A stretch of DNA of 64,000 nt from Pontibacter anaerobius (GCF_026241195.1 NZ_JAPFQO010000007.1:248001-312000), one strand, 5' to 3'; shown: positions 1 through 8,851, counted from the stretch's first letter. Numbers and translations are program-made. The notes: a model not told the origin generated them from the letters alone.

Positions 1-795
1 AACAAGTCAGTATTGCTGGTGGCGGGGCAGCTACAGGTACAGGGCACGCCGCAGGAGCGGGTTGTTTTCAGTGGCTACCGCCGCGAGAAAGAATACCTGA
101 CAGCGCCGGGCCAATGGGAGGGCATCCGGGTTCTGGCAACCAGCGGGGGCAACAGTATAAAGTATGCCGACATAAAAAATACACTGTACGGGCTGCGCAT
201 CGGTAACCCGGATAAGGCCGGCACGCTGGTGGAGGGCTGCACCGTGGCACACGCACTGCAAGGGGGCGTAGTGGCCTTTACCTCGGAGGTGCAACTGGTG
301 AACACACTCATCTATAACTGCGGGCAGTACGGCTTCGGCGGTTTGGGGGGAGGTGCGTATGAACTGCTGTACTCCACCATCGTGAGCTACCAAAACCCGC
401 TGACGCGCGAAACGCCACTGCTCACCGTGGTTGATTTTATACCTGAGACCGAGATTGAGAACCAGCCCACCTCGATTAGGGTGCTTAACTCTATTGTGTA
501 TTCTGATGGGGGGAGCACGGTGGATGAAGTACTGATAGAGCCGGCTGGCGCAGCCACCGAGGTTAGTAACAACCTGCTGCGTACCGAAAGGCATAGAGAG
601 CAGTTTAGCGAAAACAACATCCTGAACACAGCCCCAAAGTTTAAGGCGCCGGCAAAGTATGATTTCAGCCTCGATACCCTCTCCCCTGCCAGTGGCGCCG
701 CGAAAGTACTGCCGAACATACTTCAGGACATAAAAGGTGTAACCCGCAGCAGCACCCAACCCGACGCAGGCGCGTATGAGCGTACCATAGACTAA
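1..795 (+). CDS. Right-handed beta-helix repeat protein, C-terminal part (cut by window start)
   Basis: The frame is open to the first base, so the gene begins upstream and only about 264 C-terminal residues are seen. They contain short repeating strand-turn units (for example NSIKYADIKNTLYGLRIG and QLVNTLIYNCGQYG), as in parallel beta-helix surface proteins. The ending DAGAYE near the stop is common at the end of Bacteroidota beta-helix proteins that follow a lipoprotein or choice-of-anchor N-terminus. Such proteins are usually surface-exposed or secreted, and their ligand cannot be told from this fragment. No T9SS sorting domain follows, so any anchor must lie in the missing N-terminus. The family call is fairly safe but the function is unknown. 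Confidence 0.7.
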   Translation, partial: NKSVLLVAGQLQVQGTPQERVVFSGYRREKEYLTAPGQWEGIRVLATSGGNSIKYADIKNTLYGLRIGNPDKAGTLVEGCTVAHALQGGVVAFTSEVQLVNTLIYNCGQYGFGGLGGGAYELLYSTIVSYQNPLTRETPLLTVVDFIPETEIENQPTSIRVLNSIVYSDGGSTVDEVLIEPAGAATEVSNNLLRTERHREQFSENNILNTAPKFKAPAKYDFSLDTLSPASGAAKVLPNILQDIKGVTRSSTQPDAGAYERTID

Positions 796-964
796 CAATC
801 AATGCTGAATGAGTGAATGTGTGAAGAAGTTGAAGTGAACTTTACGCTTATACTCATACTTGCACAGGTAGGGTGAAGCCAAACAGGAAGTATAAAAAAG
901 GCTGATTTGAACCCTCAAAAATAAAATCACTCATTCACACATCCTCTCATTCAAAATTATACTT

Positions 965-1396
965 ATGTGGTTTCAGAAAGAGATAAGGCTACCGGCCGTT
1001 AAGCGCGGCTTTCATTTAATAACAGACCTGCTGGAGGCGCAGCTGCCGGAACTGGAGGAGGTTTATGTGGGGCTGGCGCATATTTTCATTAAACACACCT
1101 CTGCCAGCCTCACCATTAACGAAAATGCCGACCCCACTGTGCGGCAGGACTTTGAGAGCCACTTCAACCACATGGTGCCGGAAAACCAACCCTACTACCG
1201 CCATACCCTGGAAGGCTCCGATGACATGCCTGCGCATTTAAAGGCCGCCATACTTGGCACCTCTGTTACGGTGCCCATCCGAAACGGGGAACTGAACCTC
1301 GGAACTTGGCAAGGCATCTACCTCTGCGAGCACCGCGACAACGCCTCCAAACGCACTATAGTAGTTACGCTGCAGGGTGAGGGAATGCATGGGTAA
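965..1396 (+). CDS. YjbQ/UPF0047 family protein (secondary thiamine-phosphate synthase-like)
   Basis: A 143-residue protein of the full usual length for the YjbQ/UPF0047 family. Visible family signatures are IKHTSASLTINENADP, the HxxEG-like segment HTLEGSDDMPAHLKA, and the C-terminal GTWQGIYLCEHRDN. E. coli YjbQ can weakly replace thiamine-phosphate synthase, hence the 'secondary' name; the true role is not settled. The conserved His and Asp residues form a metal-like pocket in known structures. The ATG start is 168 bases after the previous gene. It stands alone, with the metalloprotease gene converging on it from the other strand. Confidence 0.88.
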   Translation: MWFQKEIRLPAVKRGFHLITDLLEAQLPELEEVYVGLAHIFIKHTSASLTINENADPTVRQDFESHFNHMVPENQPYYRHTLEGSDDMPAHLKAAILGTSVTVPIRNGELNLGTWQGIYLCEHRDNASKRTIVVTLQGEGMHG

Positions 1397-1510
1397 TGGT
1401 TTAGTTATTAGATGTTGGTTGTTGGGGGAAATTATAAAAAAGCATAAACTCCTACTTCCTTAACTCACTCTGATAACGAATAATTAACAACTAGTAACCA
1501 TTCACTACCC

Positions 1511-3013
1511 TTACCGCACAACACTTACCCGCCTGATCTCAGTGCCATTAGTGCTAACCAGGCGCATGAAGTATACGCCAGGCGGCAGGTGGCGTACATC
1601 CAGTTGCAGTGTGCGGCTGCGGGCCTCCGCTGTAAGTATGGTTTTGCCTACGCTGTTTATAAGCTCCACGTGTCGCACAAGTATACGCGCAGGCTGTTCA
1701 ATGTACAGATAATCCGAGGTTGGATTCGGGTATACCGTCAGGTCGCTGACCGTTACGTGCACAAAGTCCTCCTTTACCTCGCTGTCGGTTACAGTGCCAT
1801 TGCTCACCGTTAGCTTTACATCGTACTGGCCAGGCTGCGGATAGGTAACGGTGGGGTTCTGCTGCGTAGAAGTAGCCGGTATGCCTCCCTTAAACTCCCA
1901 GAGCCACTCAGTAGCCCGAACGCCTTCCGGTGTGGCAGCAAACTGTATACTACTCCCAGCAACTACCAGTGTGTCGCTTTCCTGCGCCAAACCAAAATCA
2001 GAGCGGATAGAGTTTGTGCAGGCAAGCGAGTAAAGTAGTTGGCTGCGGCTGGTGCTGATCACGGCGTTCATGTAGGCGGCCTGGCCATGCGTGAACAGGT
2101 TCATGCAGGCATCGTTGCTGTAGTCCATGTAATTCTGGTACATATTGCCGTAGGGACCATTGCCGCAGGATACCTCGATGGCGCCGGTGCAGTCGGTGGT
2201 ATAGCTTTCCTGGTTGGGTGTGTCGTCTATGCCGTCAGAGTCGGAGCAGCTGGCATCATCCTCCCCCCAAATATGGCTTAGGCCGAGCCAGTGGCCCACT
2301 TCGTGCGTGGCGGTGCGGCCCAGGTTGTAAGGCGAGTCGAACTTGTTGGCAGGCGCTGCGCCCACAGCGGCATAATGCAGCACCACACCATCCAGGTGCG
2401 GTAAAGTGGCTCCCGGCATGCTGGCATAGCCCAGTACGTTATCTTTTATATCCCCTATCCAAATGTTGAGGTAACGGTTGGTGTCCCACGCATCTGTGCC
2501 TCCGTTAGCGGATTTCTTAATGTAGTCGGTAATATAATTGAACTCGGTGCGGTAAGTCTGGGTGCGGGTAATGCCGGTGGTAGGGTCTCCGTTAGGGTCA
2601 ATGGTTGCCAGGCAGAACTCGATGCGGGTATCGGCGGCATAGGGCGCAAAGTATGAGGGGGTATTCACGGCATCCGCATTGCGTCTCCTGAAGTCAGCGT
2701 TCAGTACGGCCAACTGCGACAGGATCTGCTCACCCGAAACGTTTTCTTCCTCTTTATCATACAGCACATGAAACACAACCGGGATGGTGATGGTGGTGAC
2801 GGTACGGAGGTTTTGCCACTGGCGCTTCTGCTGTAGCGTTTCCTGTACGGCCTGCTGTACTTGTTGCTGCTTCTGCTCCAGCGATGGGTGTTGCGCCTTT
2901 AGTGCCTCTGCGTAGGTATTGGTGGCGCAACTGCGGTCACCCGTTAGCTGCTGGGCAAAGCCGGGAAAGACAATGCCAAGGCAAAGAACGGCCGTAAGGG
3001 CAATCGTACGCAT
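1511..3013 (-). CDS. Secreted pappalysin-type (M43) zinc metalloprotease with PKD domain and T9SS type A sorting domain
   Basis: The start at 3013 (ATG) is chosen over an upstream TTG because it gives a clean signal peptide, MRTIALTAVLCLGIVFPGFAQ. The zinc site HEVGHWLGLSHIWG lies near residue 237 and fits the HExxHxxGxxH metzincin pattern. A later NYMDYSNDACMNLFT supplies the Met-turn Met, as in M43B pappalysins and cytophagalysins. A PKD domain (WLWEFKGGIPATSTQQNPTVTYPQPGQY split over about residues 345-425) is followed by a C-terminal domain beginning LTVYPNPTSDYLYI and ending in VVR. That is the T9SS type A sorting signal, so the enzyme should be exported across the outer membrane and attached or released there. 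The substrate is unknown. Confidence 0.9.
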   Translation of the reverse strand: MRTIALTAVLCLGIVFPGFAQQLTGDRSCATNTYAEALKAQHPSLEQKQQQVQQAVQETLQQKRQWQNLRTVTTITIPVVFHVLYDKEEENVSGEQILSQLAVLNADFRRRNADAVNTPSYFAPYAADTRIEFCLATIDPNGDPTTGITRTQTYRTEFNYITDYIKKSANGGTDAWDTNRYLNIWIGDIKDNVLGYASMPGATLPHLDGVVLHYAAVGAAPANKFDSPYNLGRTATHEVGHWLGLSHIWGEDDASCSDSDGIDDTPNQESYTTDCTGAIEVSCGNGPYGNMYQNYMDYSNDACMNLFTHGQAAYMNAVISTSRSQLLYSLACTNSIRSDFGLAQESDTLVVAGSSIQFAATPEGVRATEWLWEFKGGIPATSTQQNPTVTYPQPGQYDVKLTVSNGTVTDSEVKEDFVHVTVSDLTVYPNPTSDYLYIEQPARILVRHVELINSVGKTILTAEARSRTLQLDVRHLPPGVYFMRLVSTNGTEIRRVSVVR

Positions 3014-3127
3014 GTGATAAAGGTAGAGGGTTCGCAAAATTCACGGGCATCTTATGTGCCTGTAGCTATGCAAGATAAGGAAAATAGGGAAAGTATGGCA
3101 AGGCTGCAGGGCTTTTGTGAGCCCGTG

Positions 3128-3706
3128 CTACAGGTTGGCCTGCACCTCGTAGCGCAAGGAATCCCCGAAGATCATTTTCTGCACCCCCTCCACATGGTAG
3201 CTGGAAATATTGCCTGACTGCGGATCGGTGCTCAGCTCTACGGCGCGGCGCGAGAAAAAAATGATGTTCTTGTCCTGCAGCCGGGCATTGAGGTGTTTCA
3301 GCTTACCCGCAGGGCTCAGGACAAGGCGCAGGTAGTGCACCTGCGGCTCGGCATCCTCCAGTTTAGTAAACTCGATGGCCACAGAGCCATCCTCCAGCAC
3401 CTGCTCCTGGCGCGTATAGAACTCCTGCAGCGAAGGGCGGCTCAAATCAGCTTGCTCAAACACGGCCAGCTCATCTTCCCAGTCAATATCGGGTGTTTCC
3501 ACCACCTCCGGTTCTTTGCCCTGGGCGGCTACCGATTTCAGTACCATGGGTTGCTGGGTTTCCAGCCTTTGCCGCTGCTCCTGCAGGTAAGCGGTAAGGT
3601 TAAAAGCGGCCCGCCGCGCCTCGTCCGTTGCGGGTGGGGCAGGCCGTTCACAGGCAACAGTGGCCAGCAGCAGGCCCACAAAAAAGAGCAGTTTATACTT
3701 GGCCAC
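3128..3706 (-). CDS. Putative lipoprotein of unknown function
   Basis: 192 residues starting at a GTG. The N-terminus MAKYKLLFFVGLLLATVAC has a lipobox-like end (TVAC), so Cys19 is probably lipidated. The rest is a soluble acidic domain with no motif I recognise. It is rich in Gln/Glu early on (YLQEQRQRLETQQ) and has beta-like segments later (QVHYLRLVLSPAGKLKHLNARL). It starts only 10 bases after gpmI ends, so the two are probably co-transcribed. Nothing in the sequence links it to glycolysis. Confidence 0.75.
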   Translation of the reverse strand: MAKYKLLFFVGLLLATVACERPAPPATDEARRAAFNLTAYLQEQRQRLETQQPMVLKSVAAQGKEPEVVETPDIDWEDELAVFEQADLSRPSLQEFYTRQEQVLEDGSVAIEFTKLEDAEPQVHYLRLVLSPAGKLKHLNARLQDKNIIFFSRRAVELSTDPQSGNISSYHVEGVQKMIFGDSLRYEVQANL

Positions 3707-3716
3707 AGGTATAAGT

Positions 3717-5243
3717 TTAATGGTTAATCAGGGATTCTCCTGTCATCTCCTCCGGCTTCTCAAGGTGCATCAGCTCCAGAATGGTTGGGGAGATGTCGCC
3801 CAGCTTGCCGGGGTGCAGGGTTCCTTTAAAGTCGTTGCTCACCAGCACGCAAGGCACCAGGTTGGTGGTGTGGGCGGTGTTAGGAGATCCGTCCGGGTTA
3901 ATCATCATGTCGGCGTTGCCGTGGTCGGCTATCACGATGGTATCGTAGCCGTTTTCAAGGGCCGTGGTGATCACTTTGGCAGAGCATTCGTCCACCACTT
4001 CGCAGGCCTCTACGGCCGCCTCAAACACGCCGGTGTGGCCCACCATGTCGGGGTTGGCGAAGTTAAGGCAGATAAAATCGGCACTCTTCTTCTCCAGCTC
4101 CGGCACAATCGCGTCGCGGATGTCGTAGGCGCTCATCTCCGGTTTCAGGTCATAAGTGGCTACTTTAGGCGATGGGCACATGATGCGGCTCTCGCCCTCA
4201 AACTGGGTTTCGCGGCCACCCGAGAAGAAGAAAGTAACGTGCGGGTATTTCTCTGTTTCGGCAATGCGGATCTGCTTTTTGCCTGCTTTGGCCAGCACCT
4301 CGCCCAGTGTGTTGTTCAGGTTATCCTTCTCAAAGATGGCCTCTGTGTTCAGGAAGCTCTCGTCGTAGTTGGTCATCATCACGTAGCGCAGGTCCAGTTT
4401 GTGCATGTCCTGCTCCGGGAAGTCGCGCTGCGTCAGGGCCTGGGTAATCTCGCGGCCACGGTCGGTACGGAAGTTAAAGCAGATGACCACATCTCCGTTC
4501 TTGATCGTGGCGATAGGCTCCTGTTTGTCGTTCACCTTCACGATCGGTTTGATGAACTCATCGGTAACGCCCGCATTATAAGAGTCGAGCATGGATTTGA
4601 TCAGGTTCTGAGAAGGTTCCCCCTCCCCTTTCACCATCAGGTCGTAAGCCAGTTTTACACGCTCCCAGCGGTTGTCGCGGTCCATGGCGTAGTAGCGGCC
4701 CACTATCGAGGCGATAGTGCCGGTTGTTTGCTCCAGGTGCTCCTCCAGCTCGTTGATATACTTTACCCCACCTTTAGGGTCGGTGTCGCGGCCGTCGGTA
4801 AAGGCATGGATGTATACTTCGTGCAGTTCCTGGTCATGCGCCACAGAGCAAAGCGCCTTCAGGTGGTCTATGTGCGAGTGCACGCCGCCATCCGACACAA
4901 GGCCGATCAGGTGCACAGGCTTTTTGTTCTCCTTGGCATAAGTATAGGCATTGGCAAGCGCCGGCATAGAGGCCAGCTTGCGCTCTGCGATAGCCTTGTT
5001 GATGCGCACCAAATCTTGGTACACCACGCGGCCCGCGCCAATGTTCATGTGGCCCACTTCCGAGTTGCCCATCTGCCCCTCCGGCAAGCCAACGGCCTCG
5101 CCGGATGCCTGCAGTGTAGTGGCCGGGTATTTTTCAAAAATAGAATCAACGAAAGGAGTGTTGGCTTTATGAATGGCCGAAGCCGCCAGGTCGGTGGCTA
5201 TTCCCCATCCGTCTAAAATCACTAAGAGTACCTTCTTATCCAT
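3717..5243 (-). CDS. gpmI: 2,3-bisphosphoglycerate-independent phosphoglycerate mutase
   Basis: 508 residues, the normal length for cofactor-independent phosphoglycerate mutase, which interconverts 3- and 2-phosphoglycerate in glycolysis using two Mn ions. The N-terminal metal motif LVILDGWG, the catalytic Ser in GQMGNSEVGHMNIGAGR, the substrate-binding DGRDTDP, and the C-terminal ADHGNADMM metal ligands are all present. The upstream strand reads TATATTTGCACC immediately before the ATG. This is a Bacteroidota -7 box placed so close that transcription should begin at or next to the start codon. The lipoprotein gene follows 10 bases downstream. Confidence 0.97.
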   Translation of the reverse strand: MDKKVLLVILDGWGIATDLAASAIHKANTPFVDSIFEKYPATTLQASGEAVGLPEGQMGNSEVGHMNIGAGRVVYQDLVRINKAIAERKLASMPALANAYTYAKENKKPVHLIGLVSDGGVHSHIDHLKALCSVAHDQELHEVYIHAFTDGRDTDPKGGVKYINELEEHLEQTTGTIASIVGRYYAMDRDNRWERVKLAYDLMVKGEGEPSQNLIKSMLDSYNAGVTDEFIKPIVKVNDKQEPIATIKNGDVVICFNFRTDRGREITQALTQRDFPEQDMHKLDLRYVMMTNYDESFLNTEAIFEKDNLNNTLGEVLAKAGKKQIRIAETEKYPHVTFFFSGGRETQFEGESRIMCPSPKVATYDLKPEMSAYDIRDAIVPELEKKSADFICLNFANPDMVGHTGVFEAAVEACEVVDECSAKVITTALENGYDTIVIADHGNADMMINPDGSPNTAHTTNLVPCVLVSNDFKGTLHPGKLGDISPTILELMHLEKPEEMTGESLINH

Positions 5244-5252
5244 GGTGCAAAT
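5235..5252 (-). promoter_or_regulatory. -7 promoter box abutting gpmI start codon
   Basis: On the minus strand TATATTTG is followed by CACC and then the gpmI ATG. It matches the Bacteroidota primary sigma -7 consensus TAnnTTTG exactly. With the usual few-base distance to the start site, the mRNA would be leaderless or nearly so. I see no convincing TTG at the -33 spacing. Confidence 0.5.
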
Positions 5253-5480
5253 ATAACTATAATCTTTAGAAGCTGCAGGCGGTAAATACGCGTTGCTCTC
5301 TACTGCCGCTACTGTGTAAGTGGTGCTAAGGTTCTGCCCGGCAACTATAAAAGTATACGATTTGCGAGGCCCGGGTTCTTTCTTTATCTGGATAATCGTG
5401 TTATATTAGAGACACGAAATCTCCTCCATTACTTGGCATAGTTTTGGCTCATACATGAGCAAGTAATACAAACAGCATTT

Positions 5481-5894
5481 ATGAAAAACTTTAAACACTT
5501 TGCAGTTGCCTTCTCGATGTTATTAGTAGCTTTCTTAATGACGGCGGGGCAGGCTGTGGCGCAGGGCGATGCTATGAACAACGTGAAGCAGGCTATGAAG
5601 GCCGGCTCAGCCAAAGATCTTTCCAGAAACTTTGGCAACATGGTGGAGATTACGCTGGACGGTGCTGAGGCAACCAGCTATAGCAGCACGCAGGCTGAGT
5701 TTGTGATGAAGAACTTCTTCTCCAAAAACGCCCCTGTGGATTTCAGCGTGAACCATAACGGTACTTCCGACAAAGGCCAGCTGTACGCCATTGGCACCTA
5801 TTCCTCCAAGGGCGGTTCGTATACAGTGCTGATCCGGATGAAGTCTTCAGGAGACAAATACCTCATCCATTCGATGAACTTTATAAAAGATTAA
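5481..5894 (+). CDS. DUF4783 domain protein, exported
   Basis: 137 residues with a strong signal peptide (FAVAFSMLLVAFLMTAGQAVAQ) followed by a roughly 110-residue domain typical of the Bacteroidota DUF4783 family, which has an NTF2/cystatin-like fold. Visible family features are the amphipathic helix NNVKQAMKAGSAKDLSRNFG, the EITLDG strand and the ending GDKYLIHSMNFIKD. The protein is probably periplasmic and its function is not known. It is monocistronic, with its own promoter region of about 230 bases and a terminator straight after. Confidence 0.85.
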   Translation: MKNFKHFAVAFSMLLVAFLMTAGQAVAQGDAMNNVKQAMKAGSAKDLSRNFGNMVEITLDGAEATSYSSTQAEFVMKNFFSKNAPVDFSVNHNGTSDKGQLYAIGTYSSKGGSYTVLIRMKSSGDKYLIHSMNFIKD

Positions 5895-5917
5895 GACGAT
5901 ACTAATGAGATTTTTAC

Positions 5918-5949
5918 AAAGGCTCGGAGTTTATACCGAGCCTTTTTTT
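5918..5949 (+). terminator. Rho-independent terminator after the DUF4783 gene
   Basis: A 10-bp stem (AAAGGCTCGG / CCGAGCCTTT) with an 8-base loop is followed by a run of T. The T-run merges directly into the TATTTTTG promoter box of nadC, so terminator and next promoter share bases. Confidence 0.85.
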
Positions 5950-5963
5950 ATTTTTGCACCGTG
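5949..5963 (+). promoter_or_regulatory. -7 promoter box abutting nadC start codon
   Basis: TATTTTTG (5949-5956) matches TAnnTTTG and is followed by CACC and the GTG start. The arrangement is the same as at gpmI and predicts a leaderless transcript. No clear -33 TTG is seen, because the upstream bases belong to the terminator stem. Confidence 0.5.
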
Positions 5964-6818
5964 AAACCGATATATCTGACCAAAAAAAGTATAAATGCCT
6001 TCATCGCAGCGGCGCTGGCCGAAGACGTAGGCGACGGCGACCACTCCTCGCTGGCGTCCATACCTGCCGATGCGCAGAACCAGGCGCGCCTGCTGGTGAA
6101 AGGCAACGGTATACTGGCGGGTGTAGAGCTGGCCGGCTATATCTTTAAAGCCGTGGACCCAGACCTGCAGCTGGATGTGCTGATGCACGACGGCAATGCG
6201 ATGAAGTATGGCGATGTGGCCTTTACCGTGAAAGGAAAGGCCCAAAGTATACTTACCGCCGAACGCCTGGTGCTGAACTGCATGCAGCGCATGAGCGGTA
6301 TCGCCACCTATACCAACCACATGGTACGCCTGATTGAAGGAACCGGTGCAAAACTGCTGGATACCCGCAAAACAACCCCTAACTTCCGGATAATGGAGAA
6401 GTGGGCCGTTGTGATTGGCGGCGGCGAGAACCACCGCTTCGGCCTGTATGATATGGTCATGCTGAAGGATAACCACGTGGACTATGCCGGTGGTGTGCGC
6501 GAGGCCATTACAGCCACGCACAAATACCTGCAGGAGAAAGGCAAAGACCTGAAGATTGAGGTGGAGACACGTAACCTGCAGGAGGTGCAGGAGGCGCTGG
6601 AGACAGGCGGCATCCACCGTATTATGCTTGATAACATGAGCACCGACATGATGCGCGAGGCCGTGGCCATGATCGGGGGAAAGTATGAAACGGAGGCATC
6701 CGGGGGCATTACAGAGGAAACCATCCGCGCCGTGGCAGAGTGTGGCGTAGATTATATCTCAGTAGGAGCTCTTACGCACTCCATTAAAAGTATAGACTTG
6801 AGCCTGAAGGCTTTTTAA
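5961..6818 (+). CDS. nadC: Nicotinate-nucleotide diphosphorylase (carboxylating)
   Basis: 285 residues, full length for quinolinate phosphoribosyltransferase, which makes nicotinate mononucleotide from quinolinate and PRPP in NAD synthesis. Signatures are EDVGDGDHSS near the N-terminus, the catalytic LLDTRKTTPNFR, GGGENHRFGLYDMVMLKDNH and the barrel-end ASGGITEETIRAVAECGVDYISVG. The start is GTG at 5961; no better ATG lies upstream because the terminator and promoter box immediately precede it. The nadA and nadB genes are not nearby. Confidence 0.96.
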   Translation: MKPIYLTKKSINAFIAAALAEDVGDGDHSSLASIPADAQNQARLLVKGNGILAGVELAGYIFKAVDPDLQLDVLMHDGNAMKYGDVAFTVKGKAQSILTAERLVLNCMQRMSGIATYTNHMVRLIEGTGAKLLDTRKTTPNFRIMEKWAVVIGGGENHRFGLYDMVMLKDNHVDYAGGVREAITATHKYLQEKGKDLKIEVETRNLQEVQEALETGGIHRIMLDNMSTDMMREAVAMIGGKYETEASGGITEETIRAVAECGVDYISVGALTHSIKSIDLSLKAF

Positions 6819-6929
6819 GATAATGCGTTACCCTTCGTAACAGAGGGTTTTTACCTGATTTTGCTCTGCAGGCCTGGCCGGAGGGGCTGGAAAAGAAGAA
6901 GACAGAGACGATTTTACACTATATCATTT

Positions 6930-7517
6930 ATGCAGCAACCAAACCAAAGAGGTCGCCGGATGGCGCAGGGCGCTAACCCGCTGGCTATCCGTACAAAGAA
7001 GTACCAGTTAGACAAGAACGATTATACACGCATGGCCCTGGGCCAGGTATGGAGCAAAAGCTGGTGGCAGGCACTTATTCCGCTGGTGCTGTTCCTGCTG
7101 CCCGCCGTGTTTAGCTTCTCGTGGTGGTGGGTGGCCACTGCCATTATTGTAACGCTGCTGTTTGTGCTGCTGCGCTCGGCGCAGGTCATGAGCGTAACGC
7201 AGGTGGAGCAGGGAAGCCCGCTGTTCGAGAAGTTGACGTATGAGGTGGACCAGCGCCAGATCCTGCTGAAGCGCAACGAGCGCGAAGGAATGGCCCTTAC
7301 CTGGGATATGATCGAGCGTGCCCAGAAGAAAGATAGTGGCTATATGCTGTGGCTGCAGCCGCCAACCAACGCCCAACTGCCTAGCGGCTGGAAAGGCTGG
7401 GTGGCCCGAACCTTCCAGGTGCCGGTGTTTATCCACATGCCGTTCCGTATCTTTAACAGCCCCAACGACCTGAAGCTGATGGAAAGCTACCTGCGCCGCA
7501 AGAACCTGCTGGCGTAG
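6930..7517 (+). CDS. Membrane protein of unknown function (YcxB-like layout)
   Basis: 195 residues from ATG 6930. An upstream TTG would add a basic 23-residue tail with no support. Two adjacent hydrophobic segments (about residues 45-85, WWQALIPLVLFLLPAVFSFSWWW and onward) form a hairpin in the inner membrane. They are followed by a soluble domain with SPLFEKLTYEVDQRQILLKR and a PFRIFNSPNDLKLMESYL ending. This order resembles YcxB-like proteins, but I do not name it as such with confidence. It is separated from nadC by about 110 bases and is probably independent. Confidence 0.65.
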   Translation: MQQPNQRGRRMAQGANPLAIRTKKYQLDKNDYTRMALGQVWSKSWWQALIPLVLFLLPAVFSFSWWWVATAIIVTLLFVLLRSAQVMSVTQVEQGSPLFEKLTYEVDQRQILLKRNEREGMALTWDMIERAQKKDSGYMLWLQPPTNAQLPSGWKGWVARTFQVPVFIHMPFRIFNSPNDLKLMESYLRRKNLLA

Positions 7518-7626
7518 TGGCGGTTTAACCCGGTGCGGGCTCGTTGCCGTAAAGTATCTTTAACTAAGGCTTTGTTGCTCTATGCATAGCAAGGCTTTGA
7601 AATCGGAAGTATAAAAACGTATAAAA

Positions 7627-7932
7627 ATGAATAAGAACGTAACAGCAGTATTTGCCGCCGTGTGCGGTTTGTTTATGGCTTCTTGCGGTACTTCGTCAGA
7701 CCTTAGACCTGATGAGAAAGTTTCTGTAGATACAGTAGAGCCAGGTACACGCGAGACTTTTAATGTGTCTGATGCAGGCAGCAAAGAGGCTACCGCTGGC
7801 GCGGTGCAGGGCGACATCGAGCACGAGCAGGTAATGCCAGACCGTGATCTTGGTGGCAACACGCTGCAGCCAGGCGACAGCGTTAGCGAGGCGGTAGAAA
7901 CAAACACCAAAGCAGGCGCTACAAAAGAATAA
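7627..7932 (+). CDS. Small lipoprotein of unknown function
   Basis: 101 residues. The signal peptide AVFAAVCGLFMASC ends in a lipobox with Cys20. The mature part is acidic, low-complexity and probably disordered (rich in E, D, T, S, G, A), without cysteines or recognisable motifs. It is monocistronic with a strong terminator directly after the stop. Function is unknown. Confidence 0.75.
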   Translation: MNKNVTAVFAAVCGLFMASCGTSSDLRPDEKVSVDTVEPGTRETFNVSDAGSKEATAGAVQGDIEHEQVMPDRDLGGNTLQPGDSVSEAVETNTKAGATKE

Positions 7933-7948
7933 TTCCGGCTTTGTCCGT

Positions 7949-7990
7949 AGCCTGCCGCTACTGCTCCATCAGCAGCGGCAGGCTTTTTTT
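7949..7990 (+). terminator. Terminator after the small lipoprotein gene
   Basis: An 11-bp perfect stem (AGCCTGCCGCT / AGCGGCAGGCT) is followed by eight or more T. Confidence 0.92.
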
Positions 7991-8066
7991 TGCCCTTGTA
8001 TGCGACTAAAGCCACACTTGGGCCTCATCTTACCGGGAGAGTGTGCCTGGCCCATGATTATTTCTT

Positions 8067-8074
8067 TATATTTG
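8067..8074 (+). promoter_or_regulatory. -7 promoter box upstream of the methyltransferase gene
   Basis: TATATTTG matches TAnnTTTG exactly and lies 25 bases before the ATG at 8099. The -33 element is not obvious. Confidence 0.45.
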
Positions 8075-8098
8075 CAACAAAATTGCTTTTAGGCCCGC

Positions 8099-8842
8099 AT
8101 GGCAGCACAACAGGAAACAGCAGCATGGTTTAGTACCTGGTTCGACTCGCCGTACTACCACATCCTTTACCACAATCGCGACCAGCAGGAGGCGCAGCAG
8201 TTTATGGACAGGCTTTTGGCGCATCTGCATCCAAAGCCCACCGATAAAATTCTGGACCTGGCCTGTGGCATGGGACGCTATTCGGTTTATCTGAGCCAGA
8301 AAGGCTACGATGTAACCGGTATAGACCTTTCGGAGAGAAGTATAAAGTATGCCTGGCAGTTTGAGCATGAGCGGCTGCATTTTGCGCGCCACGACATGCG
8401 GGAGGTTTTCCGGCCCGACTACTTCGACTTTATCTTAAATCTTTTTACCAGCTTCGGCTACTTCGATAACGACACCGAAAACGTGGTGGCGCTGTGTGCC
8501 ACTGCCGGCAGCCTAAAGCCCGGAGGAAAGCTTGTGATCGACTTTATGAATACCGATAAGGTGATCAATAACCTGGTGGCTGAGGAGGAGAAGGAGGTGC
8601 AGGGAATAAACTTTAAGATAACGCGTGGCGTAGAGAATGGCTTTATCGTGAAAAGCATCCGGTTCCGCGACAAAGGGCAAGACTATAGCTTTGAGGAGCG
8701 TGTACGGGCGCTGCGGCAGGAGGACTTTCTGGAGTACTTCGGCATGACGCAACTACGCCTGGTAGAGACCTTCGGTGATTATAGGCTAAACCCTTACGAC
8801 CAGGCCACCAGCGACAGAATGATTTTTGTGCTTAAAAAATAA
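8099..8842 (+). CDS. Class I SAM-dependent methyltransferase
   Basis: 247 residues. Motif I of the Rossmann-fold methyltransferases is clear (ILDLACGMGRYSVYLSQKGY), followed by the acidic residue of motif II in VTGIDLSERS and by the motif IV-like FDFILNLFTSFGYF. The enzyme should transfer a methyl group from S-adenosylmethionine to a small molecule or other substrate that cannot be told here. The family is broad (Methyltransf_25/11 type). The ZIP transporter gene starts 9 bases after it, so the two probably form an operon. Confidence 0.88.
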   Translation: MAAQQETAAWFSTWFDSPYYHILYHNRDQQEAQQFMDRLLAHLHPKPTDKILDLACGMGRYSVYLSQKGYDVTGIDLSERSIKYAWQFEHERLHFARHDMREVFRPDYFDFILNLFTSFGYFDNDTENVVALCATAGSLKPGGKLVIDFMNTDKVINNLVAEEEKEVQGINFKITRGVENGFIVKSIRFRDKGQDYSFEERVRALRQEDFLEYFGMTQLRLVETFGDYRLNPYDQATSDRMIFVLKK

Positions 8843-8851
8843 CGGCCCCGC

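Noticed and set aside
3660-5216. A 518-codon open frame on the plus strand opposite gpmI
   Set aside because: It lies antisense to a complete phosphoglycerate mutase with all catalytic motifs, and its own translation is His/Val-rich without any domain. Long antisense frames are common in this GC-rich coding style.
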